Below are positions 52,402 through 60,052 of a stretch of DNA of 64,000 bases, in pieces; position 1 is the first letter of the stretch; every line of letters starts with the position of its first letter. This DNA is from Lachnoclostridium sp. UBA903. Its GTDB lineage: Bacteria; Bacillota; Clostridia; Lachnospirales; Lachnospiraceae. The DNA is taken from the NCBI GenBank assembly GCA_002294045.1, contig DBEP01000107.1:56202-120201 (forward strand), read 5' to 3'. The position numbers and the translations under genes were made by a program. The notes beneath the pieces were generated by a model. The model saw only the letters and a list, made by a program, of their open reading frames with translations. It had not been told where the DNA came from and made no database searches.

Positions 52402-52653
52402 TTAAGCACTTGTAACTTGTTGTTTTACTTTTTTATAGATGTTCCTGAAATCGTACTTGATGATTTCATCGATTGCTCGTTCAACTTCTAAATCATTTTC
52501 TTCTTCTGAAAGCTGATCGGAAGTTCGAGCTATTCTTGCCAAATAAGCGCAAGAATTGTATCCTTTTTCTACGTCGAACAAGAGCCAAGAAGTGAACTGT
52601 TCAAACGGATTGAAAGGATTATCAAAGGTTGTTAACATGCATGAACTCTGCAT
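52402..52653 (-). CDS. Conserved small phage protein, 83 residues
   Basis: The protein (MQSSCMLTTFDNPFNPFEQF; later SWLLFDVEKGYNSCAYLARI) is a type frequently met directly before the packaging region of Firmicutes siphophages; no function is known. The start at 52653 follows AAAGGAG and sits seven bases after the stop of the polymerase-like gene. Confidence 0.65.
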   Translation of the reverse strand: MQSSCMLTTFDNPFNPFEQFTSWLLFDVEKGYNSCAYLARIARTSDQLSEEENDLEVERAIDEIIKYDFRNIYKKVKQQVTSA

Positions 52654-52660
52654 GATTAGT

Positions 52661-55330
52661 TCACTCCTTTCCTTTAAGGTAATTCGACACGGTAGATGGG
52701 GACACACCCAGTGCTTTAGCTATCTCGGCTGTACTATAACCAGATGCACTCATAGATGAAATCTTATTTACCTTAGCTGAACTCAGCTGTGTAGTAGCGC
52801 GAGGCGTTGCTCTCTGACGAAGGCTATCAATGTCAACATTGTTAATAATCTGAGTTAACTTGTTCTCACTAATAGCGCCTGCCTGGATTGCTTCCCATTC
52901 TCGATCTGTGATTTTGATGGGTTCTCGTTTAGCACCAACTGCATTCCTAGCTTTTGTAAGTTCTTGCTGATTGGCCTTCTTTATTTCACCAACAGTCATG
53001 TCGGGATTATCTTGTTTCTTTGCATTCATAGAAGCATTCGCAAAGACCTGGGCTTGTCGTTCGCGAGGGGCATTCTTAAGGGCTACATTGAGCTTAGCAG
53101 ATAGGGCGTCTACTTCTTCCTGATAGGCAGTCTTAGCTGAGGAGGAGTAAGCTATCTTTCCGGTATTAACCATCTCTTTACGAGCTTGATTAGCTAGGGC
53201 TTTCATTCGATTGGCGTAGTCAGCATATGCTTCTTCCTGGGGGGTGCCAGACGAAAGGGAGCGAGCGTCTTTAGCTTCAGCCATCTTAGTGCTACTTTGA
53301 GTTCGAACTTTAACTCTACCTTGTTTATCTGTATACTCCTCGTACACTTCTTTGTAGCTTTGCTCCCCGGTTTCCTTATCAATGATAGGGCTCCCTTTTC
53401 TTTTAAGAACCGATGTTTCAGATTTTGCTCTCGATATCAAAGTGGCGGCGCCTTCATGATATCTGCCATCTTCATCAACCGTTCCCTGATACTTCTTCTT
53501 AAGAGATGAAATTCCATTATCGACTTCGCTTTGCTTGTAATCGAGCTTGTGTTTCTCGGCATCAATAACGACCATGCTATGTCTAACGGCTCTGGCCAAT
53601 TCGTCCTGTGTGGCACCTTTCAAATTCATATCCGTAATGAGATTCGAAATTTTACCCATTTCTGTTTGAGTGTTTTTCATAACCCTCATACCCTCACGAG
53701 TAGGATACGTTGCTTTAGGATCGAATCCTTCAAGACCTTTAAGAGGTTGGGTCGAAGTAATTTTAACTTTACCGTTAGTGGGAATAACCATAACAGTGTC
53801 GCCATCAAAATCGGCTCCAGATAATCGCTCAGCCACTTTGCTATTAATTCCGACAGCATCAAGAGCATTTCCAAGTATTCTTCGAGCTTCCGATTGTTTG
53901 TTGTTGACTGTCAATACGGGAATCTCAAAGGTTCCACCATGCGGAAATCTAACTAGGGCAACTCGTTCACCGTTTTCATAATTCGGAGCGTAAACCTCTG
54001 TATCTTTCATAGATGTAATAGGAAGAATTACTTGATACTTTTGTCTTGGTAAAGCGGCTGCTTGTAAGTGAACCGCGGCTGCATCACAATCATCTGCAAA
54101 AGATTTCAGTAACGCTTTCTTTACGGTAGGGTTCGTAAGAGAAGTAATTTCATCAAATTCTGCAATCTTATCAGCAGCGGCCAAACCGAGTTGTTTTTTT
54201 ATTAGAGCCATACTCTGTTTAGATAGGAATTGTGATGGTAATTTATCTGCCCATTCGCCCCAATCTCCTTCTTCCGCTCTTTTATTAATAAGCGACAGTT
54301 GACGTTCTCCATTTTTATCTATGTAATAACTTTGACCACCAGGCTTAATAAGAGAACCAAAAGGGTTGTCCGGGTCGCTCGTAATGTTTTTAAGTACATC
54401 ATCTTTAGGCGTTCCCAATTTTTTATTGGTATTAAATACAACATCTACGCCGTCAGGAAGATCATCCGAATAGATCGCCATCCCTTTGATGTATTTCTTT
54501 CCATCGACTAAAATACGAACCTGGGCATAATGAGAATCACCCAAAGATAAATCGTCGACTCCTCTTCGAAGCTCGACAACTCCATCTTTTTGAATTCCGC
54601 CTTCTTCGGCATACCGAATTTTCACTCGGCTCGAATCCATACTTTTAGGGTAAACAAAGGTGTCAAAAGTTTCTCCGCCATCGTGAGATACATAATCAGA
54701 TACAGAATGAATATTCTCAAACTGGTAGATGTCTTTATGTTCAGTTCCAGGAGGGCAAACAACTTTGATGTTGGTCTGTTTACCTGCATTGGTAACTTGC
54801 GGAACGCCACCGCCATACACGGGGTATCCTTCCATTTCCAATATGTACAAAGCTTGATTAAGCTTCTCCTTTGAGATTCCTAATTCGCGCTCAACACCGA
54901 CTCCAACATCTATCATGCCTTTTTCTTCAATCTGCTTCTTAAGAAACTCGGCGGTTTTCTTAGCCTGATTCATACGAGCTTCAGAACCCTCATCAAGTAA
55001 CGATCTCACAGATGAATCGTTGTTATAACCCATCTTTTCAGCAATCTCGTTAAGACTGTATCCTTTTTCGCGGAGCCCTCTGGCTCGAGCCACATCAAGC
55101 GCTCTTCGCTCATCTTTTGCTAAAGATCTCTGAGTTCGAAGTTGAGACGTGGTAAGACCAAAATCATCAGCAATTTGCTTTTCGGTCCAGCCTTTCTTTT
55201 TAAGTTCCTCAACGCGACTAAGAAAATCGCCACTACGTTGGTAGGGATTATCGCCAGAACCCCAAGGGTAACGACCAGAGCGCTTTGGCATTCCATAATG
55301 CTTTAAGATATCTTCCGCTACGGGATTCAT
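52661..55330 (-). CDS. Predicted double-psi beta-barrel RNA polymerase-like protein
   Basis: The 889-residue protein carries RLSGADFDGDTVMVIPTN (502-519); DFDGD (507-511) matches the metal-binding catalytic loop of cellular, YonO-like and QDE-1-like RNA polymerases. RFPHGGTFEIPVL (461-473) sits where polymerases have a conserved Arg/Pro/His strand. Helix-turn-helix segments flank it: 46-66 (TEKQIADDFGLTTSQLRTQR), 91-112 and the C-terminal ASGYSTAEIAKALGVSPSTV. The N-terminus HYGMPKRSGRYPWGSG (11-26) is a phage tag. It lies between nuclease genes and the packaging region. A single-chain phage transcriptase is inferred, not proven. Confidence 0.62.
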   Translation of the reverse strand: MNPVAEDILKHYGMPKRSGRYPWGSGDNPYQRSGDFLSRVEELKKKGWTEKQIADDFGLTTSQLRTQRSLAKDERRALDVARARGLREKGYSLNEIAEKMGYNNDSSVRSLLDEGSEARMNQAKKTAEFLKKQIEEKGMIDVGVGVERELGISKEKLNQALYILEMEGYPVYGGGVPQVTNAGKQTNIKVVCPPGTEHKDIYQFENIHSVSDYVSHDGGETFDTFVYPKSMDSSRVKIRYAEEGGIQKDGVVELRRGVDDLSLGDSHYAQVRILVDGKKYIKGMAIYSDDLPDGVDVVFNTNKKLGTPKDDVLKNITSDPDNPFGSLIKPGGQSYYIDKNGERQLSLINKRAEEGDWGEWADKLPSQFLSKQSMALIKKQLGLAAADKIAEFDEITSLTNPTVKKALLKSFADDCDAAAVHLQAAALPRQKYQVILPITSMKDTEVYAPNYENGERVALVRFPHGGTFEIPVLTVNNKQSEARRILGNALDAVGINSKVAERLSGADFDGDTVMVIPTNGKVKITSTQPLKGLEGFDPKATYPTREGMRVMKNTQTEMGKISNLITDMNLKGATQDELARAVRHSMVVIDAEKHKLDYKQSEVDNGISSLKKKYQGTVDEDGRYHEGAATLISRAKSETSVLKRKGSPIIDKETGEQSYKEVYEEYTDKQGRVKVRTQSSTKMAEAKDARSLSSGTPQEEAYADYANRMKALANQARKEMVNTGKIAYSSSAKTAYQEEVDALSAKLNVALKNAPRERQAQVFANASMNAKKQDNPDMTVGEIKKANQQELTKARNAVGAKREPIKITDREWEAIQAGAISENKLTQIINNVDIDSLRQRATPRATTQLSSAKVNKISSMSASGYSTAEIAKALGVSPSTVSNYLKGKE

Positions 55331-55333
55331 GGT

Positions 55334-55891
55334 TTAATCCTCCTCTGATTTTATTTTTGTTAGAACCTTATCGAAAGTGACGATTTTATCCATTATCGGA
55401 AGAATCTCGTCAACCGATGGTTTGTGAAAAAGAATTTCGTCAGATTGATATAATCTCAGTTCGATGTCAATCTCGGATGGTTTGAATTTGTACTCCAAAC
55501 AGAAAAGAGCAACATAAATTAAAAGCTGCTCCATATGTGCTGGTGTTACACCGGTTTTTAAATCGTGAATACGTAATAATCGATTTCGAAAAGAAATGGC
55601 ATCAGCTGTCCCAAAACAATTCTCTGAATAAAACAACACTTGTTCTGTATTCATTTTGAAACCAATAGCATCATTTACGTACATGTTTAGTGTCTTTTGA
55701 GATTTAGGCAATTTCTGCCCAAGCCGGATGCATTGCGCTGCAAACTCGTGAAGAATTGTTCCTTTTTGAGTAGCCATAAATTTCGAATAAGAATCAATAA
55801 CTTTCTCTTCGGTATAATTAATCCAATGATATTTACTAGCACCGAGAAAGGCGTGCTGCCCTTCAATATTCAAATGCTTGTTGAAGTTCAT
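55334..55891 (-). CDS. PD-(D/E)XK nuclease, RecB/Cas4-like
   Basis: The 185-residue protein has the core FGTADAISF followed by LLRIHDLKTGVTPAHMEQLL, giving the pattern D...DxK...Q of the PD-(D/E)XK exonuclease fold. It may process phage recombination or replication intermediates. The start at 55891 follows AGAGGAGG. It overlaps the VRR-NUC gene and is followed after three bases by the polymerase-like gene. Confidence 0.75.
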   Translation of the reverse strand: MNFNKHLNIEGQHAFLGASKYHWINYTEEKVIDSYSKFMATQKGTILHEFAAQCIRLGQKLPKSQKTLNMYVNDAIGFKMNTEQVLFYSENCFGTADAISFRNRLLRIHDLKTGVTPAHMEQLLIYVALFCLEYKFKPSEIDIELRLYQSDEILFHKPSVDEILPIMDKIVTFDKVLTKIKSEED

Positions 55892-56153
55892 ACAATACCT
55901 CCTCTTTGTTTTCTGGATAAATGAAAGCCGCAAACGACATTTCATTCATAATATCTACATAATATGGTTGATTAGGTTGACATCTTGCATCTGCACTTTT
56001 TTTACCTTCTAAGGCGGCCCATCTTTTTTCGTGCAAGACTATCAAATCAGGAATACCTTGGATTTCATTTGGGTCTGTATGTATAACAATACAACCAGGG
56101 AACATCTCTTTCAGTTCCTTAATCAATTTAGTTTTGAATCTGTTTTCCAACAT
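55863..56153 (-). CDS. VRR-NUC nuclease
   Basis: The 96-residue protein (MLENRFKTKLIKELKEMFPG; later IQGIPDLIVLHEKRWAALEG) shows the minimal VRR-NUC core GIPDL..(x)EgK of the PD-(D/E)XK superfamily, here GIPDLIVLHEKRWAALEGKK. Phage members act on branched DNA. Start 56153 follows AAGGAG; overlap with the next gene is 29 bp. Confidence 0.78.
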   Translation of the reverse strand: MLENRFKTKLIKELKEMFPGCIVIHTDPNEIQGIPDLIVLHEKRWAALEGKKSADARCQPNQPYYVDIMNEMSFAAFIYPENKEEVLYELQQAFEY

Positions 56154-56282
56154 TTTGATAGGTCTCCTTTCTTTGTTTTTTAAGCAAACAAAAGAGAGAA
56201 AGTAAACGTAGGTCACGTTTTATCCTTCTCTCTTCATAAAAGGGTATGTATTTTTCGCGCGGCTAAAAATTACAGGAAAAAG

Positions 56283-56313
56283 AAAAAAGCCATACCATAT
56301 AGGTACAGGCTTT
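56283..56313 (-). terminator. Terminator after the lipoprotein gene
   Basis: AAAGCC (56286-56291) pairs with GGCTTT (56308-56313) with an inner GGTA/TACC stem; on the minus strand it is followed by TTTTTTCTTTTT. It ends the lipoprotein transcript. Confidence 0.65.
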
Positions 56314-56326
56314 AAAATATTTTGAT

Positions 56327-57121
56327 TTATCTTTCTTGGATTGACACAGGTTTGAGTATAAACAAACCAGAGTCTTCGTTATAAGTTTTTACTTCGGCTA
56401 CAATCTTAACATTACTTCCGACTTTAACAAATGCCGGGAGATATAAATCTTTAATTCCTAACTCTTGAAGTCCGACATCACTAAATTGGAAGGTTGGACC
56501 CAGTTGAGTGTTCTCATCGTAATCACCAGAAGACATTAAAAGGTCATATCTAGTTTTATAATTTTCGTGTTGCGTCACATAATCTATACGACCATCGAAT
56601 TCTATCTTCTGACCTTTATACTTGTCAGCAAATTCTTTTACACTTGGGTCAGCTGAATCTTTTAATTGTAAGACGCTGCTCAATTCTTCACAATTATCGA
56701 TTGTAAGAGTTTCATCTTTTACTGTCGGTTCTTCAACTGGTTCTTTACTTTGTTCAGACTCGCTTTTTTCATTTGAAGAGTCATCTGGGAACGTGTGATA
56801 AGTGACTACGATATTTGCATCTATAGGAAATTTATCATCGGTGCTAAAAAGATCATCTCCATCCACCGAAACCTTCTCGACCTCTCCATCCTTGGTTGTC
56901 CAACCAGTTACTAAATCACTCAATACCTCTGTTTCGATGTTTGTAAAACCCGCATCCTTTAATTGAGTGACGACCTCTTGGTAATTAACACCCTCAAACT
57001 TCTTTGAAGATGATGGCATGTTTATTTTATTATCAGATACGCTCGATACGTCATCTGAGCATCCGGCCAGTACAATAATTAACATAAGCACCATTGATAG
57101 AGCGAAAAATTTATTTTTCAT
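56327..57121 (-). CDS. Prophage-encoded lipoprotein, DUF4839-like
   Basis: The 264-residue protein has a lipoprotein signal (MKNKFFALSMVLMLIIVLAG, then Cys21), a PASTA-like segment (YQEVVTQLKDAGFTNIETEV), an acidic Ser/Glu/Pro linker and a C-terminal domain with an OB-like look (GQKIEFDGRIDYVTQHENYK; VGSNVKIVAEVKTYNEDSGL) as in DUF4839 proteins. It would be anchored on the host cell surface. It has its own promoter-like sequence and terminators on both sides, so it is likely a cargo gene expressed in the lysogen. Confidence 0.7.
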   Translation of the reverse strand: MKNKFFALSMVLMLIIVLAGCSDDVSSVSDNKINMPSSSKKFEGVNYQEVVTQLKDAGFTNIETEVLSDLVTGWTTKDGEVEKVSVDGDDLFSTDDKFPIDANIVVTYHTFPDDSSNEKSESEQSKEPVEEPTVKDETLTIDNCEELSSVLQLKDSADPSVKEFADKYKGQKIEFDGRIDYVTQHENYKTRYDLLMSSGDYDENTQLGPTFQFSDVGLQELGIKDLYLPAFVKVGSNVKIVAEVKTYNEDSGLFILKPVSIQER

Positions 57122-57162
57122 CTATTTTAATCCTCCATTATACTAAATCATATTCAGCAAAC

Positions 57163-57191
57163 AGTATACCATAGATGTCGGGAAAAATAAA
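57163..57191 (-). promoter_or_regulatory. Promoter candidate of the lipoprotein gene
   Basis: On the minus strand TTTATT (57186-57191) and TATACT (57163-57168) are spaced by 17 bp, 41 bp before the start codon. The -35 box is poor. Confidence 0.4.
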
Positions 57192-57282
57192 CCATTTTCG
57201 AAAAACTCTTGACTTTTGGATTTATTCGTGATATATAGATGATTTTATTGCTGAAAATATATGACTCAAGGTATAAACCCAG

Positions 57283-57616
57283 TTGCCCACTTTATTTGGT
57301 CATATCTATATATATCTTTAATCTTTTTATCACAATTAATAAAGAATAAAAGTGGGCAAGTGGGCTTTTTATATTTTTTTCAAAACGAATTTGCGCAAAT
57401 CGTCCTTTTTTGCCCCAAAAACGCCTAAAAACCCCCGTTTTCAGAAAATGGCTTCAAATTTCCAAGCCCACTTTCATATCGTAAAAGTGGGCAAAAACCC
57501 ATAAAAAGTGGGCAAAAATGAAAAGTCAAAGCGTTTTTCGTCCGTAAAAGTCTACCCATTTTTCAGTAACCCACATTAAAGTGACCAATGCCCGTTTTTC
57601 TTTTTAAAAAGTGGGC
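57283..57616. repeat. Seven copies of AAAGTGGGC in a non-coding gap
   Basis: The stretch 57122-57725 has no gene. AAAGTGGGC or its complement occurs at 57285-57293 (reverse), 57349-57357, 57358-57365 (one base shorter), 57466-57474 (reverse), 57484-57492, 57505-57513 and 57608-57616. The pair at 57466-57492 forms a 9-bp hairpin. A perfect palindrome ATTTGCGCAAAT lies near 57390. The spacing resembles iterons or a multi-site operator. Confidence 0.7.
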
Positions 57617-57660
57617 CGCGTTTCCACAGCTTCTTAGTTTGTACGGACGACCCAACTACA

Positions 57661-57705
57661 TAAAAATAGCCCGAATCTCATCTTTAAAAGACAAAATCCG
57701 GGCTA
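57661..57705 (-). terminator. Terminator of the early gene block
   Basis: TAGCCCG (57667-57673) pairs with CGGGCTA (57699-57705); on the minus strand TTTTTA follows. It separates the small early genes from the repeat region. Confidence 0.65.
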
Positions 57706-57725
57706 CTGATATGCGTTGTTAACCA

Positions 57726-57848
57726 TTAGCTGTTATTTCTTAGATACCGAATCAGTATCCATATGAGCCATAAACCGCTTGTACAAATTGTCAGAATAAA
57801 ATCCAACAATAGACCAAAGCATCCTCGTTTTTTATTTCCTCTATTCAA
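57726..57848 (-). CDS. Small phage membrane protein, 40 residues, TTG start
   Basis: A TTG at 57848 preceded by AAGGAG opens a 40-codon frame ending TAA at 57726-57728. The product is MNRGNKKRGCFGLLLDFILT, then a Trp-rich membrane segment (GLWLIWILIRYLRN). Basic N-terminus and one or two membrane segments suggest a membrane-acting phage peptide; the role is unknown. Confidence 0.5.
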   Translation of the reverse strand: MNRGNKKRGCFGLLLDFILTICTSGLWLIWILIRYLRNNS

Positions 57849-57904
57849 AATTCTTCTCCTTACATTTACCAAGATAACACGGTTTTCAGTCACCTACATA
57901 CTGA

Positions 57905-58114
57905 TCAACGCCAAACCTTACCGGTTCTTTTATCCAGTAACACAATTCTTCCTTGAATTTGGAACCCGGCAAGCTCGCAAAGATAGAAGATGGTATGTAA
58001 TAATTTGTTAAACTTCTCATCTTCTTTATCCGCATTCTTAATGGCTTCGTACGCCGTTGGGTCTGAATAACCCTCGCCATTTTTTCTTAAATCTTTGTCG
58101 TTCATAATTTCCAA
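57905..58114 (-). CDS. Small conserved phage protein, 69 residues
   Basis: The protein (MNDKDLRKNGEGYSDPTAYE from its fourth residue; later FNKLLHTIFYLCELAGFQIQ) is a type met among early genes of Firmicutes phages; function unknown. The TTG at 58114 is favoured because GAAGGAG lies seven bases before it; the ATG at 58105 has poorer spacing. Confidence 0.55.
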   Translation of the reverse strand: MEIMNDKDLRKNGEGYSDPTAYEAIKNADKEDEKFNKLLHTIFYLCELAGFQIQGRIVLLDKRTGKVWR

Positions 58115-58301
58115 CCGGTCGCTCCTTCCTATCGGGGTTTATTTCGGTAATCCAATTCTCCTTAGCGAAGAAGAGTGGAATACCAATCATCGATGTAAAA
58201 ACAAAAAAGGTGGCGTCGTATTCGATTAGAATACTCAGCGCACCCAGTCCAACGAGTATAAGGGAATAGATTTTATTCTTCAGTAATTCTCGTTTCCACA
58301 T
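58038..58301 (-). CDS. Small phage membrane protein, 87 residues
   Basis: The protein begins MWKRELLKNKIYSLILVGLG, has two membrane segments (IYSLILVGLGALSILI; FFVFTSMIGIPLFFA) and a basic tail that overlaps the 69-residue gene by 77 bp in another frame. Start follows AAGGAGG. Function unknown. Confidence 0.55.
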   Translation of the reverse strand: MWKRELLKNKIYSLILVGLGALSILIEYDATFFVFTSMIGIPLFFAKENWITEINPDRKERPVGNYERQRFKKKWRGLFRPNGVRSH

Positions 58302-58821
58302 TTTGTCCTCCTTGTTCAAGAATATCATTCAGCTCCGGATGATGATCATGTGTCCAGAAAGCACCAACCAAGTTCCATAAGACCGCTCGATTATGAGGCT
58401 CGTCTGTATCACCGCGAAGGTACTTCAGGTAATGCCGGATTGTGCTGTTGATAAAGTGATGTACATTGATACCAAGTTTCCAATTGTTTGGGCTGTATTT
58501 CTTTGCCCCATCTTCATAATGCTTGGAAAGCTCAATGAGTGCGCCATATATATCACCCTTGAACTCCTCATCGATAAATCGACAAATAGCATTACTCAAG
58601 TGAGATGTTCCGCCGGTCTCAAGATATAAATTGATCGATTCAAATACCGAGGGAATTGACGATTTCGAATCCTTAATCGTATCACACCAGTATTTGTAAT
58701 CGCTTAGCAACTGTTCGATAGTGTCCAGGGGAAGGAGATCGCAGCGACCTTTTCCTTCAGATATATCGCGGACAGCACCGGTAGCAAATTTTTGTCTTGC
58801 TCCGCTATCAGGTAGTACCAT
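58273..58821 (-). CDS. dATP/dGTP diphosphohydrolase-like protein
   Basis: The 182-residue protein starts with the family pattern FATGAVRDISEGKGRCDLLP (residues 12-31) and contains HYEDGAKKYSPNNWKLGINV and NSTIRHYLKYLRGDTDEPHN, as in phage proteins assigned to dATP/dGTP diphosphohydrolases. It would adjust the deoxynucleotide pool during infection. An extra 45-residue stretch separates the two conserved parts. Start follows AAAGGAGG. Confidence 0.7.
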   Translation of the reverse strand: MVLPDSGARQKFATGAVRDISEGKGRCDLLPLDTIEQLLSDYKYWCDTIKDSKSSIPSVFESINLYLETGGTSHLSNAICRFIDEEFKGDIYGALIELSKHYEDGAKKYSPNNWKLGINVHHFINSTIRHYLKYLRGDTDEPHNRAVLWNLVGAFWTHDHHPELNDILEQGGQNVETRITEE

Positions 58822-58866
58822 TTTTCATTTCCTCCTTTATTCCATTCGAAATATGAAACGTTTTGG

Positions 58867-59661
58867 TCATAAAATCCGTTGAGGTAATCGGGGGGAAACC
58901 CATACTCTGCTCTCATTGGGACTTTTGGTTAAGATTTCATCGCTTACCCAACCAAATGTAATCAACTTTGAATATGGAAGTCTCTCGATCCACCGGCATA
59001 ACTCACGCCACTCATCAAGTTTGTGGTTTTTTCGCATGGGATAGATCCCGGCCAGAACCTCATAGTTCAACATGATGGTCCGCTTCTGGTTGTAGGAAGA
59101 GGGTAGAAGCTGAATCATCTGCCACCAAATATCTTTTTTCATTCGAACACATGCCGCATCAGACAACGCGGTACTATTTACATTAACATCTGTATTGGTT
59201 GTCAAAAAGGCCACGCGATGTATGTTAAGATAATCAATTATTTGGAAAAGAATTTTCTCACTTTGTATGGTTAAATGGTCATGCGAGAAGTCATCGATAG
59301 TAAACTCCTTTTCGGTTATTTTGTGCATAGTAGAGCAGGAGTTGGCAACCGTACCAACTTTATAGGTGTCAAACTCTTTCCACCAGTATAGAGGCGCCGT
59401 AATATCGACGTATACGGTAATCATCCTACGGAACTTAGCATGAACTGGACCACCTTTAACAAGCTTCATCATCAGCTCGTAGTCGTTATATCCAAGACAA
59501 TATCCAAAATCACTACTGCTATCGTATTTACGACCATCTAAACTATCGTACTCTTCTTTGTTATAATAACTATCGCTACAATTCCAGCTATTCATCGGGT
59601 TTCTCATTCCACAGATAGCTTGCTCAAAACCCATAACTTCTGTTTTTTCAATTTTAATCAT
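58867..59661 (-). CDS. Phage protein, possibly ThyX-like
   Basis: The 264-residue protein is a conserved early phage type: FEQAICGMRNPMNSWNCSDS near 12-31, VHAKFRRMITVYVDITAPLY, then WWKEFDTYKVGTVANSCSTM, and WWQMIQLLPSSYNQKRTIML. The spacing recalls flavin-dependent thymidylate synthase, but the RHRxxSxNExSxR signature is not present, so activity is doubtful. Start follows AAAGGAG. It overlaps the upstream 88-residue gene by eight bases. Confidence 0.5.
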   Translation of the reverse strand: MIKIEKTEVMGFEQAICGMRNPMNSWNCSDSYYNKEEYDSLDGRKYDSSSDFGYCLGYNDYELMMKLVKGGPVHAKFRRMITVYVDITAPLYWWKEFDTYKVGTVANSCSTMHKITEKEFTIDDFSHDHLTIQSEKILFQIIDYLNIHRVAFLTTNTDVNVNSTALSDAACVRMKKDIWWQMIQLLPSSYNQKRTIMLNYEVLAGIYPMRKNHKLDEWRELCRWIERLPYSKLITFGWVSDEILTKSPNESRVWVSPRLPQRIL

Positions 59662-59920
59662 GATTTTCTCCTTTTCTTTTTTTCAGCTCACTATTTTTAA
59701 TTGCTCTGTATAATTGTTTATAACCACCTTTATCTAAAGTTCTCTTATAAAGTTTATATCTTGCAACATTAAGAAAATATTGGTTTACATCTTCATCCTC
59801 TGCATAAACAAATACCAGTGAGGGAGAGAGAATGCGAAGCCACCGTTCAACAATTGTCCTACATAATTTTCTTGGTGGCTTTGGAAACTTTTTTAATTCA
59901 TACTTTGCAATATCAATCAT
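59654..59920 (-). CDS. Small basic phage protein, 88 residues
   Basis: The protein (MIDIAKYELKKFPKPPRKLC; YFLNVARYKLYKRTLDKGGY) is basic and helical with no recognised domain. Position among early genes and overlap with the next gene support it as real. Start follows GAAAGGAAATAG. Confidence 0.55.
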   Translation of the reverse strand: MIDIAKYELKKFPKPPRKLCRTIVERWLRILSPSLVFVYAEDEDVNQYFLNVARYKLYKRTLDKGGYKQLYRAIKNSELKKRKGENHD

Positions 59921-60010
59921 CTATTTCCTTTCGTATTTGCTTTTAGTTGATTCTGTTGTTTTTTTAATTGGTCATATTGATAACTCTTTTCTTTCTCCTT
60001 TCAAATAAAA

Positions 60011-60037
60011 GAAAAGAGTCTAAGGAAACTTAGACTC
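60011..60037 (-). terminator. Hairpin terminator after the WDGH fusion gene
   Basis: GAGTCTAAG (60016-60024), tetraloop GAAA, CTTAGACTC (60029-60037); on the minus strand TTTTCTTTT follows. It lies just past the stop codon at 60053. Confidence 0.7.
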
Positions 60038-60052
60038 CCCGTATATGGTTTT

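Noticed and set aside
57283..57616. A CRISPR array
   Set aside because: The repeats are only nine bases, occur in both orientations and are unevenly spaced.
57886..58080. A 64-codon minus-strand frame
   Set aside because: It is in another frame of the better supported 69-residue protein and lacks a ribosome site.
58704..58916. A 70-codon minus-strand frame between the ThyX-like and dATP/dGTP hydrolase-like genes
   Set aside because: It overlaps both neighbours, which have better ribosome sites and recognisable sequence; it is probably a shadow.
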